A DNA stretch of 10,570 nt from Bacillota bacterium (GTDB lineage: Bacteria > Bacillota_C > Negativicutes > Sporomusales > Sporomusaceae): assembly GCA_023441125.1 (NCBI GenBank), contig JAEZQV010000107.1:1-10570 (forward strand), read 5' to 3'. Under the pieces are notes generated by a model. The model made no database searches, was not told the DNA's origin, and saw only the letters and a list, made by a program, of their open reading frames with translations. Positions 1-7,559 of this stretch are shown here, one piece after another (the first letter of the stretch is position 1; the number at the start of each line of letters is the position of its first letter). The position numbers were made by a program, and so were the translations under genes.

Positions 1-1359
1 GCGCTCAACCCCGTACTGCCTAAGCCGCTCTGCTGCCGCCATGCTTTGCGTCAATGACTGAGCCGCAGCCTGACAACGCTGCGCCTGGGTGCGCAAGCCG
101 CTGCCAACACTGGCCGACGCCACCTGCTGCTCCAGCTTCTTTATCGCCGCAGATAAGGCTTCGCCCTGAAGCGCTTGCTGTTCCAGCGCCTGACCGGCAG
201 ACTTACAGGCCTGCTGCTGCTGCGCTTGGTGCCGGGCCAGTTCTTGAACCGTCTGCCTTAGCTCGATTACCTCTCTCTCCAGATTGGCAGCCTGAACTAA
301 ATTAGCCCGCCGTTCAATAAGGGCAGGTTCTTTTTCCAGCCGGACCTGGCGCGCCTTAGTGTAAGCAGTTGTCTGCAGCCTGGCCGCTTCCGCCAGTTGT
401 ACGGCCCGCTCCGCCGCCGTTTGCCTGCTCGCAGCGGCAACCTCTGCCTCTGCCTGCACAGCAAGAAATTCGTCCAGCACCGTGGCTGCTCTGGCCGCCT
501 TTGCCGCCACCTCGAGCGCCACGGCCAAGTCGCTGATGGCAGGCTGGTGCCGGCGGTGAACAGCCAGCTCATTTGCCTTTTTCACCAGTTCACTCTGCAA
601 GGCATACACTTCTTTATCGGCATTATATTGCTGCTCCGCAGCCTGATACTCAAGCTGCGCAGCCGTTTCCGCCTGCCTGGCGGCGGTCAGGGACGCCTCG
701 GCGACGGCGACCGCGGCCGGCGAGGCGTCCCCCAGTCCCTTTTGCTCACTTTCTACTTCAATATAGCTAAGCTCGGCAGTTTTATACCGGTCGTTGACCT
801 TATTAATTAACACATTGCCATACTGTTCCAGGGAAAACAGCCGCTGCAGCATTTCCCGCCGTTCCCTGCCGCCTAAATTCAGAAATTCGGCAAACCGGCC
901 CTGCGGCAGGACGACCGCGCGGGTAAAGTCCTCTTCCCTTAGACCAAGCAATTCGGTAACTTTATCGGTAACCTCCCGGTCCTTGTCGGCAAGCACTTCC
1001 TCCCGGGCATCCAAAACTGCCACCAGACGGCTGTGGGTGCTTGTTACCGCCAACTGGTCCTTGCGGGCGTAGCGCCGTTCCACACGGTAGATGCGGCAGG
1101 CTTCTTTCTGCCCCAGGGAGAAGGTCAGCGATACTTTTATGTGCTTTTCGGCATGATTTAAAATCCCCTGGGTACGCCGGCCGGCCCGGACTACCGTGCC
1201 ATACAGGGCCAGCGTCATAGCGTCCAGGATAGAGGATTTGCCGCTGCCGGTCGGGCCGAAGATGCCAAATACGCCCAACTCGCCAAGCTCAGCAAAAGGA
1301 ATCGTCTGCTCTTCCCGGAAACTGTGCAAACCGGCAATTTTCAGCACTAAAGGTCTCAT
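1..1359 (-). CDS. sbcC: SbcC nuclease ATPase subunit, N-terminal part (runs off the left edge)
   Basis: Rad50-type SMC ATPase of the SbcCD complex, which processes DNA hairpins and blocked double-strand ends in the cytoplasm. The frame is open from ATG at 1359-1357 to base 1: 453 codons with no stop. I translated it by hand. The start MRPLVLKIAGLHSF is the usual SbcC opening. Walker A is GPTGSGKSS at residues 35-43, and the Q-loop is VVLPQGRFAEFL around residues 149-160 (Gln153). From about residue 185 the protein is rich in Ala, Gln, Glu, Arg and Leu, as expected for the ascending coiled coil. No CxxC zinc hook is seen yet. The hook, descending coil, signature motif and Walker B should lie beyond the window, since family members are about 1000 residues or more. 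The ATG overlaps the sbcD stop as ATGA, with GGAGG at 1371-1367, 7 bases before the start, so the two are translationally coupled. Partial only because of the window edge. Confidence 0.95.
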   Translation of the reverse strand, partial: MRPLVLKIAGLHSFREEQTIPFAELGELGVFGIFGPTGSGKSSILDAMTLALYGTVVRAGRRTQGILNHAEKHIKVSLTFSLGQKEACRIYRVERRYARKDQLAVTSTHSRLVAVLDAREEVLADKDREVTDKVTELLGLREEDFTRAVVLPQGRFAEFLNLGGRERREMLQRLFSLEQYGNVLINKVNDRYKTAELSYIEVESEQKGLGDASPAAVAVAEASLTAARQAETAAQLEYQAAEQQYNADKEVYALQSELVKKANELAVHRRHQPAISDLAVALEVAAKAARAATVLDEFLAVQAEAEVAAASRQTAAERAVQLAEAARLQTTAYTKARQVRLEKEPALIERRANLVQAANLEREVIELRQTVQELARHQAQQQQACKSAGQALEQQALQGEALSAAIKKLEQQVASASVGSGLRTQAQRCQAAAQSLTQSMAAAERLRQYGVER

Positions 1360-2627
1360 ACCGCCGCCTCCCCGCTGCCGTTTTCCGCCTGCTCGTCGTT
1401 GTCCGGTAATATGCTTTGGCTCAGCTCCAAAAACAGTTCCACAAGCTTATCATCCGGCTTCAGGCCGCCGTTTTGCTGTTCGTAGAACCGGATAAACAGT
1501 TCGTTAAGCGGCAGGGTATTGAGCCGGACGGCCTCGGGTCCTGCACCGGCCGCCGGCGAGTTAAAAACAGGCCTGATACTTACAAAGCCCGGATGCAGGG
1601 CCCGTAGTTCCTGAATCTCATCCAGCGCCAGCGCCTTAGTAATTTCCAGTTCCACATCAATCCAGGCGTCTTTATCCCGACCGGTTGCTACCCAGTCCCG
1701 GATCTCGGCCAGACCGCCAGTTGCCCGCCAGCAGACCAGCGGTCGGCCGGCCGACAGGTGCACCTCTCGTATATCGGCCGGCTGACCGGGCTGCACAGCG
1801 ATAATGGTTACCGACTTTGCATAACCGGTCTCCGAAAAACTATAGGCCAGGGGCGAACCGGCGTAACGGCAGGGTGCCGCCGTGCCGCCCACATACTGCG
1901 GACGGTGCAAATGCCCGAGGGCAATGTATTGCGCATGAACGGGCAAAGCCAGCGGTTCAACGGCGTAGGCCCCGCCTATCTGAATCTGCTGTTCGGAATC
2001 CGACTCAATCCCGCCCCGCACGTACAGGTGACTTACCGCCAGATTAACCGTGTCAGCCCGGTATTTGCCATTAAGTGCGGCAAACAGGCCTGTTAGCCGC
2101 TCATTATAGCCCTGCCGCAAATCCCTGTCTTCGAGCGACGACGCCAGTAATTCCTTCAGCCGGCCCTCGGAAGGATAAGGCAGGGCGGCAATCACGGCGG
2201 TATGATCAACGCCGGGCACCGCCAGTTCCAGCCAGGACGGTCCGCCCTGCACGCGGTATACTTTGCCGGCCCCCGGACGGCTTGGTCCCAATTCATCTTG
2301 CGGCAGGCCGGCCAGGGTTATGCCCAGGCGGCCTGCCAGCGGGGCCGCGGCACACAACCGCTCCGGGTTATCGTGGTTACCGGCGACGATGACTACGCCC
2401 CGTCTGCCATGGTCGGCCAGCCGGTCAATCGTGTAGTAGAATAATTCTTCGGCAGCTGCGCTGGGATTAGGGCTCTGAAAAACATCGCCGGCTACCAGGA
2501 CCAGATCAATGCTTTCCGCGCTGCAAATACCACACAACTCCTCGACAAAAGCCGCCTGCTCAGCCAGCCGGTCCCGTCCCTCGATAGTTTTGCCGAAATG
2601 CCAGTCGGCTGTATGTAAAATTCGCAT
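1356..2627 (-). CDS. sbcD: SbcD exonuclease subunit (Mre11-like metallophosphoesterase)
   Basis: Catalytic nuclease subunit of SbcCD, an ATP-dependent double-strand exonuclease and single-strand endonuclease that opens hairpins. It is 423 residues, close to the usual 390-420. The metallophosphoesterase motifs appear in order: ADWHFGK (Asp8, His10), AGDVF (Asp48), GNHD (Asn84, His85, Asp86), VSH (His200) and GHLH (His239, His241). Together these are the two-metal active site, so the enzyme should be active. The C-terminal third, from about residue 275, is the variable capping and SbcC-binding region. The start is supported by AAAGGAG about 11 bases upstream of the ATG. The TGA stop overlaps the sbcC ATG by 4 bases, giving a classic sbcDC operon. 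Upstream is a weak SigH-like promoter candidate. I see no sign of truncation or transfer. Confidence 0.96.
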   Translation of the reverse strand: MRILHTADWHFGKTIEGRDRLAEQAAFVEELCGICSAESIDLVLVAGDVFQSPNPSAAAEELFYYTIDRLADHGRRGVVIVAGNHDNPERLCAAAPLAGRLGITLAGLPQDELGPSRPGAGKVYRVQGGPSWLELAVPGVDHTAVIAALPYPSEGRLKELLASSLEDRDLRQGYNERLTGLFAALNGKYRADTVNLAVSHLYVRGGIESDSEQQIQIGGAYAVEPLALPVHAQYIALGHLHRPQYVGGTAAPCRYAGSPLAYSFSETGYAKSVTIIAVQPGQPADIREVHLSAGRPLVCWRATGGLAEIRDWVATGRDKDAWIDVELEITKALALDEIQELRALHPGFVSIRPVFNSPAAGAGPEAVRLNTLPLNELFIRFYEQQNGGLKPDDKLVELFLELSQSILPDNDEQAENGSGEAAV

Positions 2628-2780
2628 AGTTGTCGCTGCTCCTTTGGTATAATCATGCCAAGCATATTTGCTTTTGAAGGGGTTTCGCCTTCACCGGGGC
2701 AAATTCCTGCGTGCAGACGGCACGGTTTGTGGCCGGTGTCCGGGAGCGGGAAACTAAGCTGTCACATGGGTATAAAACAA
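2628..2780. other. Intergenic gap between sbcD and the gluconate operon terminator
   Basis: These 153 bases separate the sbcD start from the terminator hairpin of the upstream minus-strand operon. They contain the sbcD Shine-Dalgarno sequence (AAAGGAG, just upstream of 2627) and the weak SigH-like candidate. No convincing ORF, RNA gene or repeat is seen. A short plus-strand frame beginning at 2711 runs through the terminator and into the kinase gene, and looks spurious. Confidence 0.5.
2681..2710 (-). promoter_or_regulatory. Weak SigH-like promoter candidate upstream of sbcD
   Basis: Read on the minus strand, GCAGGAATT (2710-2702) fits the SigH -35 consensus RnAGGAwww. After a 12-base spacer comes GGCGAAACC (2689-2681), which fits RnnGAATww only in part: GAAA replaces GAAT and CC replaces the final AT pair. 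It would start transcription roughly 45-50 bases before the sbcD ATG. I see no convincing SigA -35/-10 pair here. A 6-bp inverted repeat (TGAAGG and CCTTCA) overlaps the -10 side. This is inference from consensus matching only. Confidence 0.28.
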
Positions 2781-2817
2781 AAATTGCCAAAACGGCTTTA
2801 CACCGTTTTGGCAATTT
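2781..2817 (-). terminator. Intrinsic terminator of the gluconate operon
   Basis: This is a perfect 15-bp inverted repeat: left arm 2781-2795, 7-base loop 2796-2802, right arm 2803-2817. On the minus strand the hairpin begins 4 bases after the gluconokinase TGA and is followed by a T-rich tail (TTGTTTTATA). The plus-strand side lacks a T tract, so it should work only for the minus-strand operon. It also isolates sbcDC from read-through. Confidence 0.9.
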
Positions 2818-2821
2818 AGTA

Positions 2822-4360
2822 TCACTGCCAGCGTCGCTGGATTTCGGCAATGGCCGCAAACTCGTTTTGCAGATTCCAATACACCCGCTCGTAAATCGCA
2901 TATAGTTCCTGATAGCGCGCGTGATTTTCCATATTGGGCTGGTAACGTTCCTTGATATTAATAAAATTGTTGACTTCTTTAATATCACCGATAATCCCCA
3001 GAGCGTACATACCGAGAATGGCCGCGCCAAAGGCCGAACCCTCGGGCTCACCCGGCACGGTGATAACCCGGCCAAACACATCGGCCATAATTTGCACCCA
3101 TAAGGTCGAGCGGGTAAAACTGCCGCTGGCCCGGATTTCGGTCGCATTCCCCGACACTTCTTCCAGTGCGCGGAAGATACTGAACATGCTGTAGACAATG
3201 CCTTCCAGCGTAGCCCTCACCAAATGGCGCTTGCCGTGATTGAGATTCAGGCCGAACAATACGCCGCGCGCATTGGCATTATAGTAAGGCGCGCGTTCAC
3301 CGGAAAACTGTGGCAGCATAATGAGTCCGTCCGATCCGGCCGGCTTTTGTTCTGCATAGCGGCTTAAGATCTCATAGGTATCGAGTCCCAGTTTCTCCGC
3401 CACCCGCTGTTCACTGCCGGCAAACTTGTCGCGCGCCCAGCGAAAGGCTATGCCGCCGTTAGAGATGGCCCCGCCCAGGACCCATTTTTCTTCGGTAAGA
3501 TTGTAGCACCAGGTACGGCGCTTTTCATCCGCCTGCGGCTTGTCGGTAACCAGCCGCACGGCGCCGCTGGTGCCAATCATCGCCGTTACCTGCCCGGGAT
3601 TGACCGTCCCGGCTCCCAGTGTCGACAATACGCCGTCGCTGGCTCCCAGAATAAGGGGGATATCGGCCGCAAGACCTATGGCCGCTGCCATATCCGGCTT
3701 CAGGCCCCGCTCCACATGCGTGGTTGCTTTAACCTCCGGCAGAAGCCAGGCGGAAATTCCCAGCATATCCAGCAGGTCGGCATCCCACTCCTGGTTATGA
3801 ATATTATAGATAGCCGTGGCCGACGCCAGTGACTTATCCACGACAAACCGGCCGGTCAGGCGGTACAGTACATATTCCTTAATGCCGATAAGTTTTGCCG
3901 TACGGGCAAATAGCTCCGGCTGCTCATATTTGAACCAAAGAACTTTGGACAAAGGATACATCGGATGCATCGGACAGCCGGTCTTTTGATAAATCTGGTT
4001 GGCATCATATTCTGTTTTAAGTTTTTCGGTGTATCGCTGACTGCGCGAATCGGCCCAGATAAGCATGCGGTGCAGCGGCTGGCCGTCGGCATCTACCGGC
4101 ATAATGCTGTGCATAACGGCGCTAAAGCATAGGCCGTCAATCTTTTGTCCTAAACGCCGGGCATCGGCGGCGGCCCGCCGGGTCACTTTAATAACGGCCT
4201 GAAAGATTTCTTCCGGGTCTTGTTCCGCCCAGGCGGCTTGCGGTGTATACAGGGGATATTCGAGCGAGTGATTGGCCACTACGCCGCCATCCTGGCGGTA
4301 TATGACCGCCCGGCAGCCGGTAGTGCCAATATCTATGCCCATAACGGCTTGTAAATTCAT
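2822..4360 (-). CDS. gntK: Gluconokinase, FGGY carbohydrate kinase family
   Basis: Predicted to phosphorylate D-gluconate with ATP to 6-phosphogluconate in the cytoplasm. It is 512 residues, nearly the length of B. subtilis GntK. The N-terminal actin-like fold opens with the phosphate-1 loop GIDIGTTGCRAV (8-19). The stretch MHSIMPVDADGQPL then LIWADSRS (83-107) is typical of the gluconokinase branch of FGGY rather than xylulokinase or glycerol kinase. The likely catalytic base is Asp242 in GASDGV. Phosphate-2 and adenosine motifs are MIGTSGAVRL (261-270), GGAISNGG (296-303) and ASGSFTRS (411-418), with GSAFGAA (441-447). AGGAGG about 7 bases upstream supports the ATG. It is the last gene of the operon, 51 bases after the permease and directly followed by a terminator. 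Xylulokinase is the main alternative, but the GntP neighbour makes gluconate the better substrate call. Confidence 0.9.
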   Translation of the reverse strand: MNLQAVMGIDIGTTGCRAVIYRQDGGVVANHSLEYPLYTPQAAWAEQDPEEIFQAVIKVTRRAAADARRLGQKIDGLCFSAVMHSIMPVDADGQPLHRMLIWADSRSQRYTEKLKTEYDANQIYQKTGCPMHPMYPLSKVLWFKYEQPELFARTAKLIGIKEYVLYRLTGRFVVDKSLASATAIYNIHNQEWDADLLDMLGISAWLLPEVKATTHVERGLKPDMAAAIGLAADIPLILGASDGVLSTLGAGTVNPGQVTAMIGTSGAVRLVTDKPQADEKRRTWCYNLTEEKWVLGGAISNGGIAFRWARDKFAGSEQRVAEKLGLDTYEILSRYAEQKPAGSDGLIMLPQFSGERAPYYNANARGVLFGLNLNHGKRHLVRATLEGIVYSMFSIFRALEEVSGNATEIRASGSFTRSTLWVQIMADVFGRVITVPGEPEGSAFGAAILGMYALGIIGDIKEVNNFINIKERYQPNMENHARYQELYAIYERVYWNLQNEFAAIAEIQRRWQ

Positions 4361-4411
4361 AGGATGTCCTCCTGCTCCCAGTTATAAAGTAAAGCGGGTT
4401 AGGTCACGGGA

Positions 4412-5743
4412 TCAGATTACACTGCTGAGCATAAGAATGAAAACCAAAGCAGCTACAGCAATAATCGTTTCGAGTACCGTCCAGGTTTGCAGCGTTTCCT
4501 GCACCGTCATGCCGAAGTATTCTTTGATCAGCCAGAAACCGGAGTCATTGACATGCGATAAAATCAACGAACCGGCGCCGGTGGCCAGCACCATGAGCTC
4601 CGGACTGGCGCTGCCGGGAGCGGCGGCCAGGATCGGAGCAACAATACCGGCCGCGGTAAGCATGGAAACAGTGGCCGAACCGGTGGCAACCCGGATCAGC
4701 GCAGCCACCAGCCAGCCAAGAATAATAGGATTAAGGTGGGCCGAAGTAGCCAGTTTGGCAATCTCATTGCCTACGCCGCTGTCCAGCAATACCTTGTTAA
4801 ACGCCCCGCCGCCGCCGATAACCATAAGGATGGTAGCCACAGACGGCAGGGACTGGTCACAGAACTTGCTGACTTTCTCCATATTCATGCCCCGCCATAA
4901 GCCAAAGGTAAACATAGCCAGGATAAGTGATATTAAAAGCGACGTGATCGGGTTGCCGATGAAGTTTAAGAGCTGACGGATCGGCGTATCCTTGGGCAGA
5001 TTGATATCGGCAAATGTCGACAACAGCATTAAGAAAACTGGAAATAATATCGTGATTACCGTAATGGCGAAACCCGGCAGCTCAGCATCAGTCCGGCCTA
5101 CTTTGATAGAACTGGCCATATTCTCCGGCGGTGCTTTATGAATACGCTTACTGATAAAACTGGCAAATATCGGCCCGGCCAAAGCGGCGGTAGGCAGACC
5201 GACGATGAGGCTGTACAGAATGGTTTTACCGACATCGGCTTTAAAGATGCCAACGGCAGCCATGGCCGCCGGATGAGGCGGCACCAGACCATGCACGACG
5301 GAAAGACCTGCTATCAGCGGTATGCCGATCTTGAGCAGCGATATCCCGGTCTCCTTGGCGATAGTAAATACCAACGGCAACAGCAGTACAAACCCGACCT
5401 GAAAAAACACCGGAATACCAACAATAAAGGCGACAAACATCATGGCCCAGTGCACATTCTTTTCGCCAAAGGCATTGATCAGTGTCCGAGCAATGCGCTC
5501 GGCGCCGCCCGACTCTTCCATAAGCTTGCCCAGCATCGTGCCCAGTCCCAGAACGATGGCAATAAAGCCCAGGGTATTGCCAAGACCGGCCTGGATGGAG
5601 CCGACTATTTTGTCCAGCGGCATCCCGGCGGCAAGACCAACAAAAAAGGAAACCAGCATCAGTGAAATAAACGGATTCACCTTGAATTTGGTAATAAGGA
5701 GTAATAACAGTAAAATGGCAATCACTACAATACCCAGTAACAT
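4412..5743 (-). CDS. gntP: GntP-family gluconate:proton symporter
   Basis: Inner-membrane permease predicted to import gluconate or a related sugar acid with protons. It is 443 residues, the standard GntP length (about 440). Almost the whole chain is hydrophobic, with many membrane segments, beginning with an N-terminal one at about residues 3-18 and ending with one at about 424-441. Family signatures visible: VHGLVPPHPAAMAA (150-163), GGGGAFNKVL (310-319), ATGSATVS (353-360) and SHVNDSGFW (396-404). The start is well supported by GGAGGGG about 7 bases before the ATG. It lies 40 bases after the dehydratase and 51 bases before the kinase, on the same strand, with no terminator between. Relatives in this family also carry fructuronate, D-serine or other hydroxy acids, so exact specificity is inferred from the gluconokinase neighbour. 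Confidence 0.92.
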   Translation of the reverse strand: MLLGIVVIAILLLLLLITKFKVNPFISLMLVSFFVGLAAGMPLDKIVGSIQAGLGNTLGFIAIVLGLGTMLGKLMEESGGAERIARTLINAFGEKNVHWAMMFVAFIVGIPVFFQVGFVLLLPLVFTIAKETGISLLKIGIPLIAGLSVVHGLVPPHPAAMAAVGIFKADVGKTILYSLIVGLPTAALAGPIFASFISKRIHKAPPENMASSIKVGRTDAELPGFAITVITILFPVFLMLLSTFADINLPKDTPIRQLLNFIGNPITSLLISLILAMFTFGLWRGMNMEKVSKFCDQSLPSVATILMVIGGGGAFNKVLLDSGVGNEIAKLATSAHLNPIILGWLVAALIRVATGSATVSMLTAAGIVAPILAAAPGSASPELMVLATGAGSLILSHVNDSGFWLIKEYFGMTVQETLQTWTVLETIIAVAALVFILMLSSVI

Positions 5744-5783
5744 TTTTTCCCCTCCTTGAATTTTGCGGTTCTAAACCTAATTT

Positions 5784-7424
5784 CTAAAACTCGCGGCGTA
5801 CTGCCCCTTTGGCGGAAGAAGTTGTCGATCTGCCATATTGCCGCAGGAAATTACTTTCCTCAGCCGGTTTGGTGACAGGCTGAAAGCCGGCTTGGCGCCG
5901 GGCCAGTTCCGCCTCGGTAACAGCCCAGTGGATACGGCGTTCGCTAATATTGATTTCAATAATATCGCCGCTGCGGACCAAAGCAATCGGGCCGCCTTCC
6001 GCCGCCTCCGGCGAAAGATAGCCGATCGCCAGACCGCCTGATGCTCCCGAGTAACGGCCATCGGTAATAATGGCAACTTTGCCGATCTTGCCGATAACTT
6101 CAGTAGCCCGGTGCATTTCCCGCATACCTGGCCCGCCAATCGGCCCCTCGTAGCGGATGATAATGACATCACCGGCGGCAATCCCGCCGTCATCCATAGC
6201 CGCCATGCAGGCTTCCTCCGAGTCGAATACCTTAGCCGGGCCGACAAAATTCCACATATCGGCGGCAACGGCCGAACTCTTGACAACGGCGCCGGCCGGA
6301 GCGAGATTGCCGTGCAGGACGGCTATGCCCCCTTCCGGGGAAAAAGGATTGGTAAACGGCCGGATAACCGCCCCGTCGGCGCCGGGCGCGCCAGCCAGAT
6401 TTTCTTTTAGCGTCCGTCCATTTACATTCAGTACTGCAGTATCTAAAACCGGCGCAAGTTCCTGCATAATCGCCGGGATGCCGCCTACCGGCTCAAGGTC
6501 TGCCACCGTATATTCCTGACTATTGGGTACAATGCGGGTAATAAGCGGCGTCTGCCGGCTTATCCTGTCAAAATCGCCGTACGTAACGGCAATACCGGCT
6601 TCATGCGCGATAGCAGGCAGGTGTAATACGGTATTAAGCGAACCACCCATTGCCAGCAAAACAGCAATGGTATTGTCAAACGCCGCTTTGGTCATAATGT
6701 CACGCGGCCGGATATTTTTTTCGACAAGGGTCATAACAGCCTGGCCTGTTTTCCGGGCAATCTCCCGGCGGCCTTCACTGAGCGCATGAACGCTAGCCGA
6801 CCCGGGCAGTGCCATCCCCAGTGTCTCCGTGACAATACACATGGTGTTGGCGGTACCAAGAAACGGACAAACCCCGGCTGTAGGATAATAGTCAACGGTT
6901 GCATTAAACAATGCCTCTTCGTCAACTTCACCTTTTAGAAACTGTTGTCTGGCCTGTTTGGATTGATGGGGTTTTATGCGGTTGACCATCGGTCCGCCTG
7001 TTACCATAGCAGCGGGAATATTTAGCCTGGCGGCGGCCATTAGCATGGCCGGGACGATTTTGTCGCAGGACCCCAAGAGTACCATACCGTCAAAAATACC
7101 GTGTCCCTTCACCATAACTTCAATCGAATCGCCAATTAACTCCCGGCTGGGCAAAACATATTTCATACCATTATGGCCCTGGGCGATACCATCGCAAATG
7201 GCAATGGTATTAAACTCCAGCGGCAACCCGCCGGCAGCCAGAATGCCTTGCTTTACTTCGTCGGCCAGTTCCCGCAGGTGACAGTGCCCGGGCACAATCT
7301 CATTCCAGGAATTCACAACCGCGATGATGGGTTTGTTTAGGTTCTGATAGGAAACACCGGTTGACCCCAGGTGTCCTTTGGCAATAGCTCGCTGGTACGG
7401 CGGTAATTTGTCAATTGCATGCAT
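5784..7424 (-). CDS. IlvD/Edd-family Fe-S dehydratase, probably acting on a sugar acid
   Basis: Removes water from a 2,3-dihydroxy acid using an iron-sulfur cluster and Mg. It is 546 residues: the length of IlvD (about 550-570) rather than 6-phosphogluconate dehydratase Edd (about 600). Cluster cysteines fit Cys48 (PGHC), Cys120 (GSCDK) and Cys186 (AGVCPFLGTANTM). Mg ligands fit Asp78 (CDGIA), Asp121 and Lys122, the last being the carbamylated Lys of the family. The catalytic Ser lies in DGRYSGASGG. IlvD usually has a CGGMFTANTM-like and an SGGTxG-like motif. The CPFLGTAN and SGASGG forms here are, from memory, closer to Edd. As first gene of a gluconate operon it more likely makes KDPG from 6-phosphogluconate or KDG from gluconate than serving valine/isoleucine synthesis. 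AAAGGAG lies 9 bases before the ATG. A plain IlvD role is not excluded. Confidence 0.85.
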   Translation of the reverse strand: MHAIDKLPPYQRAIAKGHLGSTGVSYQNLNKPIIAVVNSWNEIVPGHCHLRELADEVKQGILAAGGLPLEFNTIAICDGIAQGHNGMKYVLPSRELIGDSIEVMVKGHGIFDGMVLLGSCDKIVPAMLMAAARLNIPAAMVTGGPMVNRIKPHQSKQARQQFLKGEVDEEALFNATVDYYPTAGVCPFLGTANTMCIVTETLGMALPGSASVHALSEGRREIARKTGQAVMTLVEKNIRPRDIMTKAAFDNTIAVLLAMGGSLNTVLHLPAIAHEAGIAVTYGDFDRISRQTPLITRIVPNSQEYTVADLEPVGGIPAIMQELAPVLDTAVLNVNGRTLKENLAGAPGADGAVIRPFTNPFSPEGGIAVLHGNLAPAGAVVKSSAVAADMWNFVGPAKVFDSEEACMAAMDDGGIAAGDVIIIRYEGPIGGPGMREMHRATEVIGKIGKVAIITDGRYSGASGGLAIGYLSPEAAEGGPIALVRSGDIIEINISERRIHWAVTEAELARRQAGFQPVTKPAEESNFLRQYGRSTTSSAKGAVRREF

Positions 7425-7478
7425 AGTAGAAATCTCCTTTTATTTATCGGAAATATTTTACCGAATATCTGTTTAATT

Positions 7479-7495
7479 TTGAAAAATATTTTCAA
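7479..7495. promoter_or_regulatory. Operator candidate O1 over the dehydratase operon start site
   Basis: A 17-base near-perfect palindrome, TTGAAAAATATTTTCAA, with 7-bp arms and one central mismatch. It carries the first copy of the 9-mer TATTTTCAA (7487-7495). It covers the predicted transcription start (about 7493) of the minus-strand operon, so a bound protein would block initiation. The adjacent RpiR-family regulator is the natural candidate, although no binding site for this protein is known to me. Confidence 0.55.
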
Positions 7496-7499
7496 ACTC

Positions 7500-7528
7500 A
7501 TTATATACTCTATTTAAATTATTTTCAA
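7500..7528 (-). promoter_or_regulatory. SigA promoter of the dehydratase-gntP-gntK operon
   Basis: On the minus strand, TTGAAA (7528-7523) is followed by a 17-base spacer and a perfect TATAAT (7505-7500). Start would be about 7493, giving a leader of about 70 bases before the ATG. The -35 box overlaps the second TATTTTCAA copy. The leader contains a short TCGG/CCGA inverted repeat at about 7447-7464. Confidence 0.75.
7518..7528. promoter_or_regulatory. Operator half-site O2 over the -35 box of the dehydratase promoter
   Basis: ATTATTTTCAA here is identical, as an 11-mer, to the right half of O3 (7549-7559). Its left arm is degenerate, so it is best seen as a half-site. It lies 33 bases from O1 and 31 from O3 in the same orientation, about three helical turns each, which would place the three on one DNA face. 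Confidence 0.45.
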
Positions 7529-7540
7529 TATTAAATTTTA

Positions 7541-7559
7541 TTGAGAAAATTATTTTCAA
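7541..7559. promoter_or_regulatory. Operator candidate O3 over the regulator promoter
   Basis: A 19-base imperfect palindrome, TTGAGAAAATTATTTTCAA, with two mismatched pairs. It contains the third exact TATTTTCAA. It covers the -35 box and most of the spacer of the regulator promoter, so binding would give autorepression. Confidence 0.5.

Noticed and set aside
397..810. Plus-strand ORF of 137 codons in the left part
   Set aside because: It is antisense to the sbcC frame, which is uninterrupted for 453 codons and carries Walker A and Q-loop motifs.
2628..2780. Possible riboswitch leader upstream of sbcD
   Set aside because: Only a 6-bp inverted repeat is present. I could not match it to any conserved riboswitch core, and sbcD is not a typical riboswitch target.
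2653..3198. Minus-strand ORF of 181 codons overlapping the 3' end of gntK in another frame
   Set aside because: It passes through the terminator hairpin and has no plausible start context or recognisable domain.
4272..4976. Plus-strand ORF of 234 codons opposite gntK and gntP
   Set aside because: It lies antisense to two well-supported genes across their junction, has no family resemblance, and owes its length to the GC-biased codon use of the opposite strand.
5138..5665. Plus-strand ORF of 175 codons opposite gntP
   Set aside because: It is wholly antisense to a conserved membrane protein gene. Its low-complexity, Gln/Asn/Lys-rich product reflects the complement of hydrophobic codons.
7447..7464. 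Inverted repeat TCGG...CCGA in the dehydratase leader as an RNA switch or extra operator
   Set aside because: The stem is only 4 bp with a 10-base AT loop, too weak to call without conservation data.
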